Part shown: positions 5,080-9,589 of the stretch, in pieces
Position numbering within the stretch: the first letter of the stretch is position 1
How the letters are laid out: each line of letters opens with the position of its first letter
Assembly: GCA_947458305.1 (NCBI GenBank)
Contig: CANGZO010000081.1
Coordinates: 1-9,589 of the forward strand
Direction: 5' to 3'
DNA from: Comamonadaceae bacterium
Lineage (GTDB): Bacteria; Pseudomonadota; Gammaproteobacteria; Burkholderiales; Burkholderiaceae_C
DNA: 9,589 nucleotides
Translations under genes and position numbers: made by a program
The notes under the pieces: generated by a model
What the model saw: the letters and a program-made list of their open reading frames with translations, nothing else
The model's database searches: none
What the model was told of the DNA's origin: nothing

Positions 5080-7420
5080 AGTTCTGAAAACGGCTCGGTT
5101 GTGAAGGGCTGTCACGCAAATCTTGATAACGGGGAATGTTGTTGCGCAGAACGGCCAGCGGGCTGGAGCCAACGCGGGCCAAACCAACCAACTCCAATTG
5201 GAACAGCAAACGGGTATTGGATGTCGCAATGGAGCGTTGATTGCGCTCAAAAACAATGCGCCCAATCCAACAACCTGCATCATATTCAAGGCCCATGATG
5301 CTTTCCACCATGCGGCTCTCGCTGAGGCTGAAGTTCATGCGGCCTACGGTGAACCAGCGATCAGGCCCCAAACCTTGACCTGAAGAACGGGACCATGAGG
5401 CATCAGAGGCCGCGTTGGTGCGCCCGACCAAATCGCTCAAAGGCCATTGCCAGCCCAAATCAAGCTGCTCACTGAAACCGCGATTCAATCGGTACGCTGC
5501 ATTCAACACACGGTATGGACTGGGGTAATAACGAAGTTGAAGGGTGTTGCGGCTGATATCACTGGTCTGGTTGTTGAGTTGAACGGTGTTGTCCAAGGCC
5601 CAACGGTTGTCCCAGCGGACACCAGCACCCACCAGCAGATCACTCAAGCCAGCAGATGCCGCTGGAGGGCTATTGAAGGGTGGGTTGTTCAGCAACACGC
5701 GTTGATCGGAAAAGCGAATGCGTTGGGCAACGCCCACGCGCAACAATTCGGCACCATTATTGGAGTCAAAAAATCGGCTGGTCACGCCCAATGTCAATGC
5801 ATCGTTGTCGATCAAACGGTCGTTGCCCACAAAGGTGTTTTCACTGTAAATGGTGGACAAATTGAAGTCGGTGACGCCACTGTCATAGACAGGCAGCATG
5901 CTTTGGTCTCTGAAGGGTGTTTTGGCATAAAACGCACGAGGCTCCAAAGTTTGGGCCACTGACCGACCAAACCACTGGGCCGCGCGCTCAAACACCAAAC
6001 CAGAGTCCAGCGAGTAAGTGGGCAAGACGCGATTGGCAGAACTGGAACTATTGACCATGGGTTGGTCCAGCTGGTAACGCGTGGCGTGCAACTGAAGCTT
6101 GGGCGTGAAAAACCCCCAAGGCCGAATCCAAGGGCGGCTGACTTGAGCTTGTACAAAGCTGCGCTCGCCATTTCTGGCCACCATGTTGGGAATGCGGCTG
6201 AAGTCGGCTTCGAAACGGGTCGTGTCACCCCGAACAGACCAGTCCAAACCGTTGGCTTGCCATTGGCCGTAAGACATCCCGATCTGGGGTGTGCGGTCGT
6301 AAGGGGGCAAAATCGGGGCATTGATGTCTTGCAATGTCTGCCAGCGCTGAACCTGGGCCGTCATGTTGAAGGCGCCGCGCCCCCAGCTCAATACGCCGGT
6401 GGACGGCAGCAAACGCTGCGTCAGCACCAAGCCCGTGCGCCGAAAATCCCGCCAGTAGTTGTCGTCACTCACGCGGTTCAAGTTCAGACCCAGCCCAAGC
6501 GATCCGATGCGGTCAATGCCCGTGTCAATAATGCCACTGTGTTGACTTGATAAACCCCAACGGGCTTGATCGCTCAGACTGTCCGAAGGCATCAAATTCA
6601 AACGGGTTTGGCCCTTGTAATCTTTTTCCAGGTAACGAAATTCGGTGTCCACAGCGATACCGCGTTTGCTCATGACGTGTGTGGTCACCGTGGCATCGCG
6701 GTTGGGCGCGATGTCAAAGTAATAGGGCTGCACAATTTCAGCACCATTGCGCGTCGTGATGCCCATGATGGGCGATAACAACCCTGAGCGTCGATCCGCA
6801 GTCAAAGGAAAGCTGACGGCGGGGATGGTGACTTCGGGAAGGTTCTGAAAACGGACCTTGACCCCTTCGGCTTTGATGGTCGACTCTTCATCGTCAATGC
6901 TCATGCGGGTGGCTTTGAGCAACCAAGAGGGCAACCAATCTGGGCCAGGCGTTCTGCGGCAAGTGGTGTAAGTGGCCTGGTGCACAAGGGCACGGGACGG
7001 ATCGATGAATTCCAGTTGTGATGCGCTGCCGTGCGCACCATTGCCAAAAATTTCAAAAGTGGGCTTGTTCAAGGTGCCTTGAAAACTGTCGACTTGCAGC
7101 TTCAAATCCGATCCTTGAAATTGACTTCCCGGCTTGTTGAGTTGAATGCCGCCCGTTGCTGCGATCGTGTCTTGGCTTTCTTCATATTCCAAGCGGTCAG
7201 CCCGCAGGCTCAGACCTGGTTTGCGCAAGCGGGCCTGCCCTTCGATGACCGTGTTCAGGTCTGGCTGGATGATCATGCGCTGACCCGTGACAAAAACAGC
7301 ACCTTCTTTGTCCTGGCGAGGTGAAATACGCTCTTCCAGCAAAGGGCTGCTGCGCAGCAAAAGAGGGTCTGATTGAGCCTGCGCTGGACCCTGCAGGGCC
7401 AATAAAACACCCACGACCAT
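5072..7420 (-). CDS. lptD: LPS-assembly outer-membrane protein LptD
   Basis: LptD forms, with lipoprotein LptE, the outer-membrane translocon that inserts lipopolysaccharide into the outer leaflet. From the ATG at 7418-7420 the product has 782 residues. It contains a signal peptide, a periplasmic LptA-like (OstA) jellyroll from about residue 39 (EGAVFVTGQ) to 150, and a large beta-barrel from about 215 onward, preceded by LTADRRSGLLSP. The barrel ends near GLEYDAGCWIGRIVFERN and LRNNIPRYQDL. Mature LptD has only two cysteines, Cys154 and Cys717. The start is uncertain: from this ATG the signal peptide has no basic n-region. In-frame TTG (7433-7435), which adds MKLGG, or GTG (7478-7480) would supply one; no candidate has a clear Shine-Dalgarno. 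It is the first gene of lptD-surA-rsmA. Confidence 0.95.
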   Translation of the reverse strand: MVVGVLLALQGPAQAQSDPLLLRSSPLLEERISPRQDKEGAVFVTGQRMIIQPDLNTVIEGQARLRKPGLSLRADRLEYEESQDTIAATGGIQLNKPGSQFQGSDLKLQVDSFQGTLNKPTFEIFGNGAHGSASQLEFIDPSRALVHQATYTTCRRTPGPDWLPSWLLKATRMSIDDEESTIKAEGVKVRFQNLPEVTIPAVSFPLTADRRSGLLSPIMGITTRNGAEIVQPYYFDIAPNRDATVTTHVMSKRGIAVDTEFRYLEKDYKGQTRLNLMPSDSLSDQARWGLSSQHSGIIDTGIDRIGSLGLGLNLNRVSDDNYWRDFRRTGLVLTQRLLPSTGVLSWGRGAFNMTAQVQRWQTLQDINAPILPPYDRTPQIGMSYGQWQANGLDWSVRGDTTRFEADFSRIPNMVARNGERSFVQAQVSRPWIRPWGFFTPKLQLHATRYQLDQPMVNSSSSANRVLPTYSLDSGLVFERAAQWFGRSVAQTLEPRAFYAKTPFRDQSMLPVYDSGVTDFNLSTIYSENTFVGNDRLIDNDALTLGVTSRFFDSNNGAELLRVGVAQRIRFSDQRVLLNNPPFNSPPAASAGLSDLLVGAGVRWDNRWALDNTVQLNNQTSDISRNTLQLRYYPSPYRVLNAAYRLNRGFSEQLDLGWQWPLSDLVGRTNAASDASWSRSSGQGLGPDRWFTVGRMNFSLSESRMVESIMGLEYDAGCWIGRIVFERNQRSIATSNTRLLFQLELVGLARVGSSPLAVLRNNIPRYQDLRDSPSQPSRFQNYE

Positions 7421-7504
7421 GCCGCCAAGTTTCAAGGCAAAAAAGCAGTCTGCGTGACTTAACTTGGGGGGGCAGCTCACAAGGATCAACTGGATTGGGC
7501 AAGG

Positions 7505-7529
7505 CGCACTGGATAAACAAAGCAGTGCG
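7505..7529. promoter_or_regulatory. Perfect 7-bp dyad in the lptD/amgK divergent region
   Basis: CGCACTG (7505-7511) and CAGTGCG (7523-7529) are exact inverted arms separated by 11 bp of AT-rich sequence (GATAAACAAAG). The arm centres are 18 bp apart, close to two helical turns, as expected for a dimeric repressor or activator site. It lies between two divergently transcribed genes, so it could affect both. It could also fold as a stem-loop in a leader transcript. No regulator can be named from sequence. Confidence 0.5.
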
Positions 7530-7547
7530 ACTTTGACTTTGTAAAAT
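7530..7547 (+). promoter_or_regulatory. Tandem ACTTTG repeat and TAAAAT box upstream of amgK
   Basis: Immediately after the dyad, ACTTTG is repeated twice head to tail (7530-7541) and is followed by TAAAAT (7542-7547), a 5-of-6 match to a sigma-70 -10 box. Its end is 10 bases before the ATG at 7558. No good -35 hexamer is found at 16-19 bp spacing. If this is the -10, the amgK transcript would start within a few bases of the start codon. Confidence 0.35.
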
Positions 7548-7557
7548 GGGATTATCC

Positions 7558-8655
7558 ATGAGCCACCCCACACACTCCACAACGGCCGATTTTCAAGTCA
7601 CTTGGGCCGATCCGATACGGCAAGCAGCCTGTGCTGCTTGGCTGTCAGATAGGGCAAAAGACCAGGGTCTTTTGCCGCAAAGTTTGCGGATTGCATCGGC
7701 CGACGCCAGCTTTCGCCGTTACCTGCGGGTGGACACCGTGCAAGGCGAAAGCCGCATCGTCATGGACGCGCCACCCGACAAGGAAAACTCCGAACCCTTC
7801 GTGCGCATCGCCGCCTTGATGAAAGCTGCTGGGCTGCATGCACCCGAGGTGCTGGCCTGGGACGAAGCCCACGGTTTCATGCTTTTGACCGACCTGGGCG
7901 ACGCCACCATGATGTCGGCCATCGATACCGAGCGTCCCCAGGCCAACCACGGCCTGTACATGCAGGCGGTCGATGCGCTGGTGCAGTGGCAACTGGCGTC
8001 GCGCCCCGGCGTGCTGCCGCCGTATGACGCCGCGCTCCTCAACCGAGAGCTGAGTCTGTTTCCAGATTGGTATTTGGCCCAGCATCGGGGCGTGCAGCTG
8101 CAAGGCGCGCAGCGCGAGGTGTTCGACAAGGCTTTCTCCCTGATCGTGCAGCGCAACCTGGCCGCGCCCAACGTCTATGTGCACCGCGACTTCATGCCGC
8201 GCAATTTGATGATGCCGCTCGGCGCGAATCTTCAACTGGGCGTGCTGGACTTCCAGGACGCGGTCTACGGCCCCATCAGCTACGACATCGCCAGCCTGAT
8301 GCGTGATGCTTTCCTCTCCTGGGATGAGGACTTCGTGCTCGACATCACCATCCGCTACTGGGAAAAAGCCCGCAAGGCGGGCTTGATGGACTTTGAAGAC
8401 TGGCACAGCGACTTTGGCGCGTTTTACCGGGCGGTGGAGTGGATGGGCCTGCAGCGCCACTTGAAAGTGGCCGGTATTTTTGCCCGCCTCACCCTGCGCG
8501 ACGGCAAGCCCAAGTACTTGGCCGACGCACCGCGTTTCATCCATTACATCCGCAGCACCTGCGACCGTTACCGCGAGCTGGGCCCGCTGCTCAAGTTGAT
8601 CGACGAAATCGAAGGCACCACGCCCCAGGTCGGCTTTGCCTACGGGCGCATGTGA
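7558..8655 (+). CDS. amgK: AmgK-type anomeric N-acetylmuramate/N-acetylglucosamine kinase (APH fold)
   Basis: The 365-residue product belongs to the aminoglycoside-phosphotransferase/choline-kinase fold. The catalytic loop VHRDFMPRN (Asp211, Asn216) and metal-binding LDFQDA (Asp231), followed by YGPISYDIASLMRDAF, are plainly visible. A nucleotide-binding N-lobe precedes them (ASFRRYLRV, with IVMDAPPDKE). In Pseudomonas, AmgK phosphorylates the anomeric hydroxyl of MurNAc and GlcNAc in peptidoglycan recycling, and its gene lies divergent from lptD, as here. The partner gene murU does not follow; rsmE does. ATG at 7558 is preferred because GGGA at 7548-7551 is suitably spaced, but an in-frame ATG at 7546 is possible. 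Similar proteins are often labelled aminoglycoside phosphotransferase, and nothing here suggests antibiotic resistance. Confidence 0.8.
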   Translation: MSHPTHSTTADFQVTWADPIRQAACAAWLSDRAKDQGLLPQSLRIASADASFRRYLRVDTVQGESRIVMDAPPDKENSEPFVRIAALMKAAGLHAPEVLAWDEAHGFMLLTDLGDATMMSAIDTERPQANHGLYMQAVDALVQWQLASRPGVLPPYDAALLNRELSLFPDWYLAQHRGVQLQGAQREVFDKAFSLIVQRNLAAPNVYVHRDFMPRNLMMPLGANLQLGVLDFQDAVYGPISYDIASLMRDAFLSWDEDFVLDITIRYWEKARKAGLMDFEDWHSDFGAFYRAVEWMGLQRHLKVAGIFARLTLRDGKPKYLADAPRFIHYIRSTCDRYRELGPLLKLIDEIEGTTPQVGFAYGRM

Positions 8656-8657
8656 GC

Positions 8658-9362
8658 ATGCCGCGCTTTTTCTGCCCCACGCCTTTGGCCACAGGCCATG
8701 CGCTCAGCCTGCCTGCGGGTGCCGCCCGCCATGTGCAGGTGCTGCGCTTGCAGCCGGGCGATGTCATCACCTTGTTCAATGGCGAAGGCGGCGAGTTTGA
8801 CGCCACCGTGACCCGCATGGGCCGCAGCGATGTGGAGGTGGAAGTGGGCGCGCACCGCGAGGTGGAGCGCGAAGCGGCCCGTGCCGTGCACCTGCTGGCG
8901 GGCATCACCGCCAATGAACGCATGGACTGGCTGGTTGAAAAAGCCACCGAGCTGGGTGTGGCCAGCATCACCCCCCTGGTGGCCGAGCGCAGTGTGCTCA
9001 AGCTCAAGGGCGAACGGGCTGATAAAAAATTGGCGCATTGGCAAGGCGTGGCCGTGGCCGCTGCCGAGCAGTGTGGCCGCAACCGCGTCCCCGCGGTGCA
9101 CGCCGCCGTCAGCCTCAAAGAGTGGTTGGCGCGGGCCGAAGCAGGAGAGCGCTGGGTCTTGTCTTTGTCAGAAGGCGCGCAAGCCTTGTCGGCCATGACC
9201 GGCAGCGCCCCCGTCACCGTGCTCAGCGGTCCTGAGGGCGGTCTCAGCCCCAGCGAAGAAGCCAGCGCACTGGCAGCTGGCTTTGTGCCTGTGACACTGG
9301 GGCCACGCGTTTTGCGGGCCGAAACCGCACCTTTGGCGGTGTTGGGGGTTTGTTCCGCTTGA
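8658..9362 (+). CDS. rsmE: 16S rRNA (uracil1498-N3)-methyltransferase RsmE
   Basis: RsmE methylates U1498 of 16S rRNA, at the decoding centre, using S-adenosylmethionine. The 234-residue product is close to the family length of about 243. An N-terminal PUA-like RNA-binding domain begins MPRFFCPTPL and includes ARHVQVLRLQPGD and LFNGEGGEF. The SPOUT methyltransferase domain contains MDWLVEKATELGV (from residue 89), PLVAERSV, GPEGGLSPSEE (from 191) and the knot-forming LGPRVLRAETA (214-224). The ATG lies 2 nt after the amgK stop codon, so the genes are almost certainly co-transcribed. The frame is open upstream into amgK, but MPRFFCP is the natural start. No distinct terminator follows; the nearest symmetry is a 4-bp AGGG/CCCT stem at 9379-9389. 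Confidence 0.96.
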   Translation: MPRFFCPTPLATGHALSLPAGAARHVQVLRLQPGDVITLFNGEGGEFDATVTRMGRSDVEVEVGAHREVEREAARAVHLLAGITANERMDWLVEKATELGVASITPLVAERSVLKLKGERADKKLAHWQGVAVAAAEQCGRNRVPAVHAAVSLKEWLARAEAGERWVLSLSEGAQALSAMTGSAPVTVLSGPEGGLSPSEEASALAAGFVPVTLGPRVLRAETAPLAVLGVCSA

Positions 9363-9452
9363 TGGGGTGCGTTGTTTCAGGGTCGCCCTAAAACGATGGG
9401 CCGATGCTGTGCGTGCTTGAGCCTAGGCGACAGCTTTTCATAAGCAGCTGCC

Positions 9453-9460
9453 GATAAACT
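9453..9460 (+). promoter_or_regulatory. Possible -10 element of the downstream transporter gene
   Basis: GATAAACT contains TAAACT (9455-9460), which fits the TANNNT pattern and ends 7 bases before the ATG at 9468. No -35 is convincing: TTGAGC at 9417-9422 is too far from this box but is 16 bp from CATAAG (9439-9444), an alternative -10. The choice between them is open. Confidence 0.25.
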
Positions 9461-9467
9461 GGGCCGC

Positions 9468-9589
9468 ATGAACGCCAATCTGATCCTTCTGACGCTCTGC
9501 CAGGGCCTGTTTTTCACCAACAACGTCACCTTCATCGCCATCAACGGGCTGGTGGGTTTGTCCATGGCGCCGCTGGGTTGGATGGCGAC
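9468..9589 (+). CDS. Major facilitator superfamily (MFS) transporter, N-terminal fragment
   Basis: The last 122 bases encode 40 residues running off the window. After MNAN comes a hydrophobic segment LILLTLCQGLFFTNNVTF and then IAINGLVGLSMAPLGWMA. This resembles the first transmembrane helix and first loop of an MFS permease with the ..QG.F.T..V.....GLVG... pattern. No substrate can be inferred. There is no Shine-Dalgarno before the ATG, which leaves open a leaderless transcript or a different start. Spacing of 105 nt from rsmE suggests a separate unit. An antisense frame here (9377-9565) has no recognisable content. Confidence 0.65.
   Translation, partial: MNANLILLTLCQGLFFTNNVTFIAINGLVGLSMAPLGWMA

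Noticed and set aside
5080..5289. N-terminal extension of surA into lptD
   Set aside because: It would bury the signal peptide at MNKTFFCR and overlap the conserved 3' end of lptD by about 200 nt.
5447..5962. Plus-strand frame of 171 codons within lptD
   Set aside because: It has no domain features and lies fully antisense to the LptD barrel; it is best explained as a shadow frame.
7645..8544. Long open frame (299 codons) antisense to amgK
   Set aside because: It mirrors the GC-rich third positions of amgK, shows no recognisable domain, and amgK has clear catalytic motifs on the opposite strand.
7558..8655. Aminoglycoside resistance gene
   Set aside because: The APH fold is shared, but the lptD-divergent context and overall family fit the AmgK housekeeping group. 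There is no sign of a mobile cassette.
8439..8657. In-frame upstream extension of rsmE inside amgK
   Set aside because: The extension is Pro/Arg-rich out-of-frame translation of amgK. RsmE proteins begin at the MPRFFCP type of start.
9379..9389. AGGG-TCG-CCCT as the rsmE terminator
   Set aside because: Only 4 bp with a 3-nt loop and no U-tract; too weak to call.

Overview
The window reads as ordinary housekeeping chromosome of a betaproteobacterium, most likely Burkholderiales and probably Comamonadaceae-like. That placement rests on family recognition of RpoA, the ribosomal proteins, LptD and AmgK and on gene order; no search was run. I found no mobile element, CRISPR array or defence locus, and no convincing undescribed multi-gene system. 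The unusual material is mainly in the non-coding spacers.

Positions 1-2739 (+) hold the distal part of the alpha ribosomal-protein operon: the end of rpsM (S13), then rpsK (S11), rpsD (S4, GTG start), rpoA (RNA polymerase alpha) and rplQ (L17). The spacers before rpsD, rpoA and rplQ are 81-100 nt long, and each carries two stem-loops just upstream of the ribosome binding site. An initiator tRNA-fMet gene (2758-2834) follows rplQ, with a perfect TATAAT two bases after the rplQ stop codon. A perfect 14-bp A-tract/T-tract terminator (2857-2888) can end transcription from both sides.

Positions 2903 to about 7420 (-) hold lptD-surA-rsmA, reading toward that terminator. The genes overlap: lptD/surA by 8 nt and surA/rsmA by 4 nt. 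LptD and SurA act in outer-membrane biogenesis. RsmA dimethylates 16S rRNA. pdxA, which lies between surA and rsmA in E. coli, is absent here.

Positions 7558-9362 (+) hold a divergent pair: an AmgK-type sugar kinase (peptidoglycan recycling) and rsmE (16S rRNA m3U1498 methyltransferase), separated by 2 nt. The divergent gap contains a perfect 7-bp dyad followed by a tandem 6-bp repeat and a TAAAAT box. The window ends inside the first transmembrane region of an MFS-type transporter (9468 onward). The amgK-rsmE part is visibly more GC-rich than the rsmA part.

Functionally, the window combines the translation and transcription core (S13, S11, S4, L17, RpoA, tRNA-fMet, RsmA, RsmE) with envelope assembly and recycling (LptD, SurA, AmgK).
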